Shown piece after piece: positions 1 to 7,674 of a DNA stretch of 40,584 nucleotides (position 1 is the first letter of the stretch; each line of letters starts with the position of its first letter). Both the position numbers and the translations under genes were made by a program. The stretch lies in assembly GCA_947485745.1 (NCBI GenBank), contig CANKQY010000015.1, positions 1 through 40,584 on the forward strand. Direction: 5' to 3'. Source of the DNA: Bacteroidota bacterium (lineage in GTDB: Bacteria; Bacteroidota; Bacteroidia; UKL13-3). Below the pieces are notes generated by a model. The model saw only the letters and a list, made by a program, of their open reading frames with translations. It searched no databases and had not been told where the DNA came from.

Positions 1-297
1 CAACCCTTGTTGTATAATTCATCGTTGAAAGTATCTGATATTTCGGAAGCACAAAAGTACTACTTGGCACTAGGCTGGTACAATAGGTTTGAGATAGGAA
101 AGCTATTTTTACCATTTGGGATATACCATTATGTGGCTCAAATGAAATATGTACAAGAACCCGTTTACCTCAGATTTGGTCTAGGGTATCAATTCCATCC
201 TAAATTTTTTACAGGTTTATTTTTTAAGGGAACCATTAATAAAAAGCAACAACTACAATCTGATTTTATGGAATGGAGTTTTGGAATTAAGCTATAA
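1..297 (+). CDS. C-terminal fragment of an outer-membrane beta-barrel protein, possibly acyloxyacyl hydrolase (PagL-like)
   Basis: The frame is open at the left edge, so only the last ~98 residues are present; the TTG at base 7 used by the ORF track is probably internal. The visible part alternates aromatic and polar residues in short strands (YLRFGLGYQF, GLFFKG) and ends in MEWSFGIKL, like the last strand of an outer-membrane barrel. The closing pattern resembles Bacteroidota acyloxyacyl hydrolase/PagL-like proteins, which remove acyl chains from lipid A, but the catalytic region would lie outside the window, so this is a guess. Its TAA touches the stop codon of the next, convergent gene with no spacer and no visible terminator. 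Confidence 0.45.
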   Translation, partial: QPLLYNSSLKVSDISEAQKYYLALGWYNRFEIGKLFLPFGIYHYVAQMKYVQEPVYLRFGLGYQFHPKFFTGLFFKGTINKKQQLQSDFMEWSFGIKL

Positions 298-1725
298 TTA
301 TTTATTTCCGTATCCTGCAAATTCAATGGTTTGAACCGAAATAAATTTGGTTTCCTTATTTTTCATTTGGAGCTTGTAGGTTTTTTCAGCTCCTTTTACA
401 CCCTCTTTGTTAAATGCTTCAAAGGTTATAGTTTGCAAGCCGGTATCAAGAGGAATTCTTGTATAGTTAATGGAATACGGCAATAATTGCCAATTGCGTG
501 TATCAGCTTGTTCAGAAATAACATTGTATAACATTGAAGCTGCAGCTAAAGCTTCTTGATCTTTATTTTGCTGTGCAGAGTAGGTAGCTAAATTTTTTAA
601 CGCTACCCTGCTTAATCCCATTGCCAACTCTTTACCCATTCTATCCTCTAAACTCTTAAAGGCAATGGCATTGACATCTTCGGCCAACTCTAACTCATAA
701 TTGTAATTATTTACAACTAATTGTGCTCTCTGGTAATAAGGTAATCTAGCAACGTATTTAGGCAAAGCAAGCTTAAAATACTTCATGTCTAAAAAGTCTT
801 TTCTTTGTTTATCATTTTCAACTCTAAAAGGAATAGCAATGCCTAACTCTGGGTTTATAAATTCCACCCAGCCATTATTATAAGGAATGATCATAATAGA
901 AATGGTTAATTGGTCCTTAATTGGGCCCATGCCATTATTCCATAAAAAAATAAGATTAGATTTTGTAGTTTCAATATCCTCGGCTTTGAGGAAAAATTCA
1001 GTTTCAAATGTCCTTACCTCATCATTAAAACCAACTAATTTTGCTGTTCTAATTAAATCCTTTTTTAGTTGGTTAGGAATACCTGTTCCAAAATTCTCGC
1101 GGTAATCCGATTTATAAATTTCATAGGCATTTTTATATGCAATGAAGGCATCGTTATACTCACCCTTTGAATCGTAAATAAGACCTATAAAATTATGTGC
1201 AAATGCATCACGTTTGTACTTGTTTTTGTTTTGATACTTATCAGTGATTTTCTGCATTTTCTCTAACATGCGTTTTCCTTCAACCAAAGCTTCATCTGAT
1301 TGACCTAAGCCTAAATAATTAAGCGCACCATAATAATGAAGGAGGATTTGTTCAAAATTTTCGCCTCCATAGGTACTCATATTAGCATTCACTAATAGGG
1401 TTAAAACCGCATCACTAACAGACTTATTGTAATCCTCAATAAAGAAATCGGCCTTATTAAAGTAAATATTGCTGTTTGCATAATCACCTTGCATCCATAA
1501 AACAGTTCCTTTATTGAGGTAAAATAAGAGCTTATTCCTAGCAGGTTTTTCCCATTTAGTGTCGTCCTCAAGCAAGTTGTTGGCAGCTTTAAAATTGCTG
1601 GTATATACTGCATTCATTAAGTCTTCACTGCGCTCGTAGTATGTTGCACAAGAAGGTAAAACGAAAACAAGAAATAAAAAAACGGCATAGTATGGTATGC
1701 CGTTTTTTGACTTAATAATTTTCAA
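298..1725 (-). CDS. TPR-like lipoprotein of the COG3014 type, partner of LpoB-like protein
   Basis: The 475-residue protein begins with a lipoprotein signal (hydrophobic run ending LPSC, Cys26), so it is probably anchored in the outer membrane. Residues ~40-220 are helical with TPR-like spacing (for example AFAHNFIGLIYDSKGEYNDAFIAYKNAYEIY); the rest is a beta-rich domain of unknown role. The overall pattern matches the COG3014 family of uncharacterised lipoproteins. It starts 5 bases after the stop of the LpoB-like gene, so the two are probably co-transcribed and may both serve peptidoglycan synthesis; that role is inferred only from context. The start is well supported because the signal peptide begins there. 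An unusual feature is a terminator-like hairpin inside codons 6-17 (separate entry). Confidence 0.7.
   Translation of the reverse strand: MKIIKSKNGIPYYAVFLFLVFVLPSCATYYERSEDLMNAVYTSNFKAANNLLEDDTKWEKPARNKLLFYLNKGTVLWMQGDYANSNIYFNKADFFIEDYNKSVSDAVLTLLVNANMSTYGGENFEQILLHYYGALNYLGLGQSDEALVEGKRMLEKMQKITDKYQNKNKYKRDAFAHNFIGLIYDSKGEYNDAFIAYKNAYEIYKSDYRENFGTGIPNQLKKDLIRTAKLVGFNDEVRTFETEFFLKAEDIETTKSNLIFLWNNGMGPIKDQLTISIMIIPYNNGWVEFINPELGIAIPFRVENDKQRKDFLDMKYFKLALPKYVARLPYYQRAQLVVNNYNYELELAEDVNAIAFKSLEDRMGKELAMGLSRVALKNLATYSAQQNKDQEALAAASMLYNVISEQADTRNWQLLPYSINYTRIPLDTGLQTITFEAFNKEGVKGAEKTYKLQMKNKETKFISVQTIEFAGYGNK
1677..1708 (-). terminator. Intrinsic-terminator-like hairpin inside the 5' end of the COG3014-type gene
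   Basis: Read on the minus strand, AAAAAACGGCATA and TATGCCGTTTTTT form a perfect 13-bp stem with a 6-base loop (CCATAC), followed by a run of seven T and more AT-rich sequence. It starts 22 bases after the LpoB-like stop codon and lies within codons 6-17 of the next gene. Its form is that of a Rho-independent terminator; whether it ends lpoB transcripts or attenuates the downstream gene cannot be told from sequence. Confidence 0.65.
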
Positions 1726-1730
1726 TGATT

Positions 1731-2318
1731 TTAGTTTTTAATAAACTTTTTGATTTCTTTTTCGCCAATCCAAACCTTTTCATTTGTTTCGAGATTGGTA
1801 AGCTCAAGATTAACTTGATACTTAACTGTTTTTTGGTTTTTGTATTGGTCTACAATGCTCATAATTACACCATTTAGCATGAAATCTGCGCCTTTTTCTT
1901 TACCCCATTTTTTTCGGGTTTCTTCGCTAGAAAATGTTTGTTGGTCGTTGCGCTCATCTCTCACTTCGTTTCTTTCTTCGCCACTCTGAACCACGCTCAC
2001 TGTTCCAGAATTAATAAATGATTTTTCAATATTTTTGATAAAAGTTCCAGCATCAATGTGTTCAGAGGTTTTATTTTTAACCTGACCAACAATAACGGTA
2101 GGTTTCTTGCTGTTTTTCATTTCAAAATTGGTTCTCCATGGCCTGTCCAGAACATCCTTGATCATTTCATCGGCCACTAATTTTGAATCGGTGTCGTTCC
2201 ATCTGCCGCTGATATCTGTTACGGTATTTGGATCCATGCGTTCAACCTTGCGAGAAGGACCACAATTACTAAATATTAATAAAGAGGCAATCCCTGAAGC
2301 TAAAAGTACTTTTTTCAT
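1731..2318 (-). CDS. lpoB: LpoB-like penicillin-binding-protein activator lipoprotein
   Basis: The 195-residue product starts at ATG 2318 (MKKVLLASG), not at the track's 2390, because this gives a clean lipoprotein signal (IFSNC, Cys19). The mature part has features of the LpoB family: VTDISGRWNDTDSKLVADEMIKDVL, then PTVIVGQVKNKTSEHIDAGTFIKNIEKSFINSG, ending with KYQVNLELTNLETNEKVWIGEKEIKKFI. In Enterobacteria LpoB activates PBP1B from the outer membrane; Bacteroidota carry homologues usually annotated the same way, though the partner synthase is not in this window. It is the first gene of a probable two-gene unit with the COG3014-type lipoprotein. A thioredoxin-like gene starts divergently 59 bases away. 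Confidence 0.8.
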   Translation of the reverse strand: MKKVLLASGIASLLIFSNCGPSRKVERMDPNTVTDISGRWNDTDSKLVADEMIKDVLDRPWRTNFEMKNSKKPTVIVGQVKNKTSEHIDAGTFIKNIEKSFINSGTVSVVQSGEERNEVRDERNDQQTFSSEETRKKWGKEKGADFMLNGVIMSIVDQYKNQKTVKYQVNLELTNLETNEKVWIGEKEIKKFIKN

Positions 2319-2377
2319 TTTTGTATGTTTTATAGATTTATTTTTACAAATTACGTTCCAAAATAAAATAATCTGAA

Positions 2378-2908
2378 ATGACCCTTTCAAAAATAGTAAA
2401 AAATGGCAAATACTTGCTGTTAATGTTAGTTAATATCTATTTATTAGGCTGTAAAACAAATGAAACTTTTACCATAAGTAAAATTGGAAGTGACCAAGTT
2501 TTGAATGGAAGTGTCCAGAAAGAAATACTTTTGGATCAAAAAAAATTCCCTTGGTTCAATTACCAATACAATAGTTACAAGCCAGACAGTTCCCAAATAG
2601 CCTTATTGAAGCGTGAATCAAAAAATGTTTTTGTATTAGTATTTGCAGGTTCTTGGTGCAGCGATACCCAACAAGAATTACCACGTTTCTATAAAATCAT
2701 GGATTTATGTGAGATTTCTAAAAACCAATATGATGTAGTTATGTTGGATCAGACCAAAAAATGTAGGTATATAAATGTGGATGCCATGCAAATAAAGAAT
2801 GTGCCTACTTTTATTTTTTACAGAGAGGGCAAAGAAATTGGAAGAATTGTAGAAAATCCTAGTAATACTTTAGAATCAGATATTTATAATCTATATCGGC
2901 CCAATTAA
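2378..2908 (+). CDS. Thioredoxin-fold lipoprotein with a single active-site cysteine (WCSDT)
   Basis: This 176-residue protein has a lipoprotein signal (IYLLGC, Cys25) and a thioredoxin-like domain over residues ~70-170: VLVFAGSWCSDTQQELPRF, a middle strand YDVVMLD, and the cis-proline region NVPTFIFYREGKEIGRI. The usual CxxC is C-S-D-T, so the resolving cysteine is absent. It therefore cannot act as a classical dithiol oxidoreductase and may be a monothiol or binding variant; WCxDS/T forms are familiar in Bacteroidota. It probably works in the periplasm, attached to a membrane. It is divergent from lpoB and about 100 bases ahead of prc, without an obvious shared job. Confidence 0.75.
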   Translation: MTLSKIVKNGKYLLLMLVNIYLLGCKTNETFTISKIGSDQVLNGSVQKEILLDQKKFPWFNYQYNSYKPDSSQIALLKRESKNVFVLVFAGSWCSDTQQELPRFYKIMDLCEISKNQYDVVMLDQTKKCRYINVDAMQIKNVPTFIFYREGKEIGRIVENPSNTLESDIYNLYRPN

Positions 2909-3007
2909 AATTATCGCTTATCAAATTTATTTGCCGTTTATGCATTTCAACTAACATTCCTTGGAATCAAATTTGGCAGAATAGCTATTTTTTATACCTT
3001 GCACCTA

Positions 3008-5008
3008 ATGATTAAGAAACTATTTTTTGGCCTTTTAGCCGCGCTTTTTTTAATACCTGCCTATGCGAATGACAGCACAAAGGTAGCTTTAAAAACATTT
3101 TCTCCAGATACCCAACATCCTGTATTGTACCAATTAATTGGACAAATTTTAAACACCTATCATTACAGGAAATTGGCTATTGATGATAAACTATCATCGA
3201 CTCTATTTGATAATTACCTTGAAAATTTAGACCCAGCTAGGGTTTACTTTTTAAAACAAGACATTGATAAAATGGAAGCCTACCGTTATCAATTAGATGA
3301 TGATTTGATGAAAGGTAACGTAGATAAGGCTTTTGAAATATATAACCTTTATCAAACACGTTTGTATGATCGCATTCAATATACTTTTGACTTATTGAAC
3401 CAAGAGTTTGATTTTAATAAGAATGATTCTTTTGAATTAGACAGGGAAAAAGCACCTTGGGTTAAATCGCAAAAAGAATATGATGCCTTGTGGTTGCGCA
3501 AAACCAAAAGCGAAGCATTGCAACTAAAATCCGATGGCAAAGAATTTAAAACTTATAGTGAAGTGCTAAGAAAACGATATTACAATTTATTGAAGCAATT
3601 GGCAAAAACAAAGAACGAAGATGTGTTCTCATACTTTGCAAATTCACTCACAGAAATTGCCGATCCACATACCAATTATTTTTCGCCAAGAGCTGCCGAA
3701 GATTTTGCTACCAGCATGAGTTTAAGCCTAGAGGGCATTGGCGCAACACTCACCACAGAAAATGAATATACCAAAATCAGAGAAGTGGTAAAGGGTGGTC
3801 CGGCCGATAAGAGCAAGAAAATTTTTGCGAACGATAAAATTGCTGCCGTTGGCCAAGGTAAAGATGGTGAAATGGTTAGTATATTAGATTGGCGTTTGGA
3901 TGATGTAGTGAGTTTAATTAGGGGTAAAAAGGGCAGTATTGTTCGGCTAGAGGTAATTTCAACTGATGCAGTTAATAACAAATCAAAAATTATTGAAATA
4001 GTAAGAGAGAAAATAGTCTTGGAAGATCAAGGTGCAAAAAGCAGTGTAAAAATTGTTGAACGCAACGGTAAGAAGACCAAGGTTGGCGTAATTGTATTAC
4101 CAACATTTTACCTTGATGTGGCTGCATTGCAAAGAGGTGAAAAGAATTATAAAAGCACTACAAGGGATGTTAAAAAATTAATCAATGAGTTAAAGAATGA
4201 CACCATTAGTGCGTTGGTAATCGACTTAAGAAACAATGGTGGAGGTAGCTTACAAGAAGCTGTAGAATTAACGGGATTATTTATTAAGAATGGTCCGATT
4301 GTAGCAGTTAAGGACCATTTTGGCATTACCAAAGCAGAGGAGGATGAAGATGAAACCATAACCTGGGAAGGTCCAATGACAGTTCTTGTAAATAGATTTA
4401 GCGCATCGGCTTCGGAGATATTTGCGGCAGCTATTCAAGATTATGAAAGAGGTTTGGTTATAGGTGAAACCACCTATGGCAAAGGAACGGTTCAGAATTT
4501 ATTTGACCTAAATAGCTTTGTAAATATTGACGGCAAAAAATTGGGTCAGGTTAAATTGACCATTGCCAAATTCTACAGAGTATCTGGCGGAAGCACGCAG
4601 TTTAAGGGTGTAATTCCTGATATTGAATTCCCAAGTATATACTCAGATAAAGAGTTTGGTGAAGCGGCTAGTGAATTTGCATTGCCTTATGATGAAATAC
4701 CAGCTCAGAGCTATAATAAATTAAACCTTACTCAGGTGAGCTTGCCTATATTAAAGGAAAAACACAATCAAAGAATGGCTAATTCAGTTAGCTATAAATT
4801 CCTGAATGAAGACATCCAATCGATGAAGGAAATGAAGGATAAGAAGTATATAACTTTAAATGAAGCTAAATATAAAACGGAGCTTGAAATTGGTGAAAAG
4901 AAAAAGAAAGACCGCGAGGCTCAAAAAGCCAAATTAAAGGAAACCAACCCTGATGATAGCAACTTAATTTTAGATGAATGCATTCAAATCTTGTTAGATA
5001 ACCTCTAA
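3008..5008 (+). CDS. prc: Tail-specific carboxy-terminal processing protease (S41 family)
   Basis: A periplasmic serine protease that degrades or trims proteins from their C-termini. I start it at ATG 3008, nine bases inside the track ORF, because it begins a normal signal peptide (MIKKLFFGLLAALFLIPAYA). Domain order fits Prc/Tsp: an N-terminal helical domain (~40-220, with ADPHTNYFSP), a PDZ domain (~235-330, LEGIGATL), the S41 core (~340-530), and the charged C-terminal domain rich in K/E. The catalytic pair is visible: Ser467 in FSASASEIFAAAIQDY and Lys492 in TTYGKGTVQ, with the 25-residue spacing of E. coli Prc. At 666 residues it has the normal family length. A weak TTTG-N19-TACCTTG promoter-like match sits just upstream, too close to the ATG to be convincing. 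Confidence 0.95.
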   Translation: MIKKLFFGLLAALFLIPAYANDSTKVALKTFSPDTQHPVLYQLIGQILNTYHYRKLAIDDKLSSTLFDNYLENLDPARVYFLKQDIDKMEAYRYQLDDDLMKGNVDKAFEIYNLYQTRLYDRIQYTFDLLNQEFDFNKNDSFELDREKAPWVKSQKEYDALWLRKTKSEALQLKSDGKEFKTYSEVLRKRYYNLLKQLAKTKNEDVFSYFANSLTEIADPHTNYFSPRAAEDFATSMSLSLEGIGATLTTENEYTKIREVVKGGPADKSKKIFANDKIAAVGQGKDGEMVSILDWRLDDVVSLIRGKKGSIVRLEVISTDAVNNKSKIIEIVREKIVLEDQGAKSSVKIVERNGKKTKVGVIVLPTFYLDVAALQRGEKNYKSTTRDVKKLINELKNDTISALVIDLRNNGGGSLQEAVELTGLFIKNGPIVAVKDHFGITKAEEDEDETITWEGPMTVLVNRFSASASEIFAAAIQDYERGLVIGETTYGKGTVQNLFDLNSFVNIDGKKLGQVKLTIAKFYRVSGGSTQFKGVIPDIEFPSIYSDKEFGEAASEFALPYDEIPAQSYNKLNLTQVSLPILKEKHNQRMANSVSYKFLNEDIQSMKEMKDKKYITLNEAKYKTELEIGEKKKKDREAQKAKLKETNPDDSNLILDECIQILLDNL

Positions 5009-5018
5009 TATCCTTATC

Positions 5019-5486
5019 CTATTTCTGTAACCCTTGCCCTGCTGGCTCAGGAACATGCTTTTGGGGCCAAGGTTGATCTTTTTTGGGTTGCTCTTCAATA
5101 ACAACCTTAGCATAACCTTTTCCTTGGGTCATGCCCAGGTGTTTGGCCGCTCTATAGGATAAATCTATGATGTACTTTCTGGAATAGGGGCCTCTATCGT
5201 TGATGGTTACAATAACCCATTTACCTGTTTTTTTATTGGTTACTTTAACCCTTGTACCTAAAGGCAAAGTAAGGTGTGCGGCAGTTAGTTTATTCTTATT
5301 GTATTTTTGGCCACTAGCAGTTCTTCTTCCATGTAAACTATTGGCATAATAACTGGCCTTTCCTTCACGGTAATAGAGAGCCGGTATTTGCGATGAGGTG
5401 TCCATTGGAATATTGGATTGCGCTCGCAAATTGGCCGCAAAAAGAATGGTCAGTAAAAAGTAAATAAGTGAAATCTTTTTTTGCAT
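5019..5486 (-). CDS. RlpA-like septal ring lytic transglycosylase family protein
   Basis: The 155-residue protein starts at ATG 5486 (MQKKISLIYF), which opens a signal peptide ending near LRAQS. Residues ~45-135 are a double-psi beta-barrel of the RlpA type: GKASYYANSLHGRRTASGQKYNKNKLTAAHLTLPLGTRVKVTN, then VTINDRGPYSRKYIIDLSYRAAKHLGM. RlpA proteins cleave denuded glycan strands or bind peptidoglycan near the division site. The SPOR domain found C-terminal in many homologues is absent; only a short Pro/Gln-rich tail follows. It is convergent with prc (10-base gap) and divergent from rarA (43-base gap). Confidence 0.88.
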   Translation of the reverse strand: MQKKISLIYFLLTILFAANLRAQSNIPMDTSSQIPALYYREGKASYYANSLHGRRTASGQKYNKNKLTAAHLTLPLGTRVKVTNKKTGKWVIVTINDRGPYSRKYIIDLSYRAAKHLGMTQGKGYAKVVIEEQPKKDQPWPQKHVPEPAGQGLQK

Positions 5487-5494
5487 TATCTTAG

Positions 5495-5502
5495 CAAAGA
5501 TA
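5495..5502 (-). promoter_or_regulatory. Possible -7 element (TATCTTTG) for the rlpA-like gene
   Basis: TATCTTTG on the minus strand is an exact match to the Bacteroidota -7 consensus TAnnTTTG and lies 8 bases before ATG 5486. No TTG/TTTG is found at the usual -33 distance, and the implied leader would be almost absent, so support is weak. Confidence 0.3.
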
Positions 5503-5529
5503 AGCAATTCTTTTTTTTGAGGCTATATT

Positions 5530-6807
5530 ATGCAAATTTCAACTCCATTAAAACCTCTGGCAGAGCGCGTTAGACCACAAACTGTGGGTAACATGATTGG
5601 TCAGCAACATTTATTGGCACCTGGTGCGCCAATTTACCAAGCCATACAAAGCAAAAACATTCCTTCCATGATTTTTTGGGGACCTCCAGGTGTTGGTAAA
5701 ACCACTTTAGCCAGAATTATTGGAAATGAATTGGGATTAAATTTTTATTATTTAAGTGCTATTCAAGCAGGTGTTGCAGAGGTGAGGAAAGTAATTGAGG
5801 AAGCAAAGAAAATTGGCAAGGTATTATTGTTTTTAGATGAAATTCATCGGTTCAATAAAAGTCAGCAAGATGCATTATTGGGTGCAGTAGAAAATGGCAC
5901 TATTGTATTAATTGGAGCCACCACAGAAAACCCAAGTTTTGAGGTAAACAATGCACTTTTAAGTAGGTCGCAAGTATATGTTTTGAATGAATTGAGTAAG
6001 GATGAATTATTGGAATTAATGGCACAAGCCATTGCCAATGATGACTATTTGAAGCAATTTAACATTCAATTAAAAGAAAGCGAATTGCTCATTCAGCACA
6101 GTGAAGGAGATGGCAGGAAATTGCTGAACCTATTGGAATTACTGGTTAGTCAGGCGTCGGATCAAACCGAAATAATTATTACCAATGACTTTGTAGGGAG
6201 AATATTACAAAAGAAAACCACTAAATACGATAAAGGTGGAGAAGAGCATTACAATGTTATTTCTGCTTTCATCAAATCTATAAGAGGCAGTGATCCAAAC
6301 GCAGCAGTATATTGGTTGGCGCGCATGTTGAGTGGTGGCGAATCGGTTGAATTTATAGCGCGGAGGATGTTAGTTTTATCAAGTGAAGATATTGGCAATG
6401 CCAATCCAAATGCTTTACTAATAGCAAGCAATTGCTTTGATACAGTGCATAAAATTGGCATGCCAGAAAGTAGAATCATCTTATCGCAATGTGCCATTTA
6501 CTTGGCTACCTCTGTTAAAAGTAATGCCTCCTATTTGGCAATTAATGAAGCCATGGAAGTGGTAAATAAAACGGGTAATTTGTCTATACCATTGCATTTG
6601 CGCAATGCGCCAACCAAGCTGATGAAGAAATTAAATTATGGCAAAGATTATGCTTATGCGCATGTGTACGAAAATAATTTTGTGGAGTTAGAGTTTATGC
6701 CTGATAATTTAATTGGCAGAAAATTTTATGAACCGGGGAACAATACGAGAGAGTTGGAGCAGCGTAATTTTTTAAAGGCGAGGTGGAAGGGGAAGTATGA
6801 GTATTGA
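5530..6807 (+). CDS. rarA: Replication-associated recombination protein A (AAA+ ATPase)
   Basis: RarA (MgsA) is a clamp-loader-like AAA+ ATPase acting at stalled replication forks. The 425 residues show the family order: N-terminal PLAERVRPQTVGNMIGQQHLL, Walker A GPPGVGKTTLAR (~52), Walker B VLLFLDEIHRFNK (~98), sensor 1 IGATTENPSFEVNNALLSR, then the C-terminal tetramerisation region with KSIRGSDPNAAVYWLARMLSGGE and the conserved LRNAPTKLMKKLNYGKDYAYAH. Length and motifs are normal. The start gives the expected N-terminus. The TGA stop is followed immediately by a TCGACAGG-type repeat array, so the 3' end of the transcript carries repeats. Confidence 0.95.
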   Translation: MQISTPLKPLAERVRPQTVGNMIGQQHLLAPGAPIYQAIQSKNIPSMIFWGPPGVGKTTLARIIGNELGLNFYYLSAIQAGVAEVRKVIEEAKKIGKVLLFLDEIHRFNKSQQDALLGAVENGTIVLIGATTENPSFEVNNALLSRSQVYVLNELSKDELLELMAQAIANDDYLKQFNIQLKESELLIQHSEGDGRKLLNLLELLVSQASDQTEIIITNDFVGRILQKKTTKYDKGGEEHYNVISAFIKSIRGSDPNAAVYWLARMLSGGESVEFIARRMLVLSSEDIGNANPNALLIASNCFDTVHKIGMPESRIILSQCAIYLATSVKSNASYLAINEAMEVVNKTGNLSIPLHLRNAPTKLMKKLNYGKDYAYAHVYENNFVELEFMPDNLIGRKFYEPGNNTRELEQRNFLKARWKGKYEY

Positions 6808-6926
6808 GGCCCTTCGACAGGCTCAGGATGAGGCCCCCTTCGACAGGCTCAGGATGACGCTCTGCGGCAGGCTCAGGATGACGAGGTGGTTTTAACCTGG
6901 GGATGATCGTGGTGGTTGCCTGGTAT

Positions 6927-6946
6927 CCCCAACCTGAAGGTTGGGG
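6927..6946. repeat. Perfect hairpin CCCCAACC-TGAA-GGTTGGGG, copy A
   Basis: An 8-bp perfect GC-rich stem with a 4-base loop. The same 20-mer appears four times at 16.66-16.82 kb. It has no T-tract on either side, so it is not a standard intrinsic terminator; it looks like a REP-type dispersed palindrome. Confidence 0.9.
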
Positions 6947-7048
6947 TTTGTTATGGAGGCCCTTCGACAGGCTCAGGATGACGCTCTGCGACAGGCTGGA
7001 TGACGAGGTGGTTTTAACCTGGGGATGATCGTGGTGGTTGCCTGGTAT

Positions 7049-7068
7049 CCCCAACCTAAAGGTTGGGG
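7049..7068. repeat. Hairpin copy B with changed loop (TAAA) carrying the stop codon of the NTF2-like gene
   Basis: Same stem as copy A, with TAAA instead of TGAA in the loop. On the minus strand this change reads CTT TAG in the frame of the NTF2-like gene and supplies its stop codon (7056-7058). The unmodified loop would have left the frame open through the hairpin. Confidence 0.88.
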
Positions 7069-7637
7069 TTTGTTAGGGAGGCCCTTCGGCAGGCTAAGTG
7101 TGACGAGGATTTTTGGAGTTCTTGGATGAGGGGGGATTCGAGGGGGGATTTTAGGGCAACTATTGTATCGATGATGTTATTGGGAATGGTTGTGGAGAGC
7201 ACGTATTGTTGAATTTTCCAGCTTTGATTTTGTTTTATTAGGACACCAGAGCCACGACAAATTTTCATTTGGGTATTTAGGAGTTCATCGAACCAAGCAA
7301 TATTGCCATCTTCACTTAAATAAACTTGGCGTTGAAGAGCTGTAAAATTCCAGGTGCGTTTTTTATCGAAAAAAGGTTTAGACCAAACCATGAAATCATT
7401 TTTATTCCAACGCTCTGTAGCATCGGTACCAATAAAAATAGCGTCATCTGTATAAAAGGCAAAATACCTTTTGTAATCTGCATTAGCCGCTGCTACATTA
7501 AATGAATCTAGTATGGCTGCAATGATTACCTTTTGATCGTCTTGTGCTTTATTGTTTATAGCATTGTTTGAACCGTTGCCACATGCAAAAAGAAAAGGCA
7601 TGCAAGCAATTACAAATTGAATAGACTTTATTTTCAT
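7056..7637 (-). CDS. NTF2/SnoaL-like lipoprotein with a repeat-encoded C-terminal tail
   Basis: The 193-residue protein has a lipoprotein signal (MPFLFACG, Cys19) and one NTF2-like domain (residues ~35-165): ILDSFNVAAANADYKRYFAFYTDDAIFIGTDATERW, NIAWFDELLNTQ, GSGVLIKQNQSWKIQQYVLS. The pattern matches SnoaL/DUF4440-like proteins; the ligand or reaction is not known. The domain ends near VALK. The last ~17 residues (SSSHLACRRASLTNPNL) are encoded by the flanking repeat array, and the TAG stop lies in a hairpin loop, so the original C-terminus was probably replaced or extended by repeat expansion. It stands alone between rarA and the Hsp70-like gene. Confidence 0.78.
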   Translation of the reverse strand: MKIKSIQFVIACMPFLFACGNGSNNAINNKAQDDQKVIIAAILDSFNVAAANADYKRYFAFYTDDAIFIGTDATERWNKNDFMVWSKPFFDKKRTWNFTALQRQVYLSEDGNIAWFDELLNTQMKICRGSGVLIKQNQSWKIQQYVLSTTIPNNIIDTIVALKSPLESPLIQELQKSSSHLACRRASLTNPNL

Positions 7638-7674
7638 AGTTATTTAAATGATTACGAAGATGAATGATTTTTCT

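Larger units (their letters stand above)
6808..7107. repeat. Composite repeat array: TCGACAGGCTCAG units plus CCCCAACC hairpins, duplicated
   Basis: Starting at the rarA stop, copies of CCTTCGACAGGCTCAGGATGA (some with GGCAGG or shortened) are followed by a spacer ending in GTGGTGGTTGCCTGGTAT and then the hairpin CCCCAACC-TGAA-GGTTGGGG. The block occurs twice in tandem with about 122 bases between hairpins (6927 and 7049), and a third, degraded start (CCCTTCGGCAGGCTAAG) follows. The array enters the 3' end of the convergent NTF2-like gene. The track ORF 6695-7054 is a translation of this array. Confidence 0.9.

Noticed and set aside
2972-3001. TTTG-N19-TACCTTG as prc promoter
   Set aside because: The -7 part has two mismatches and would start transcription at the ATG itself.
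6695-7054. 119-residue ORF on the minus strand
   Set aside because: Made of repeat array translation (SLSKGL, HPEPVEG words) and overlaps the rarA 3' end.
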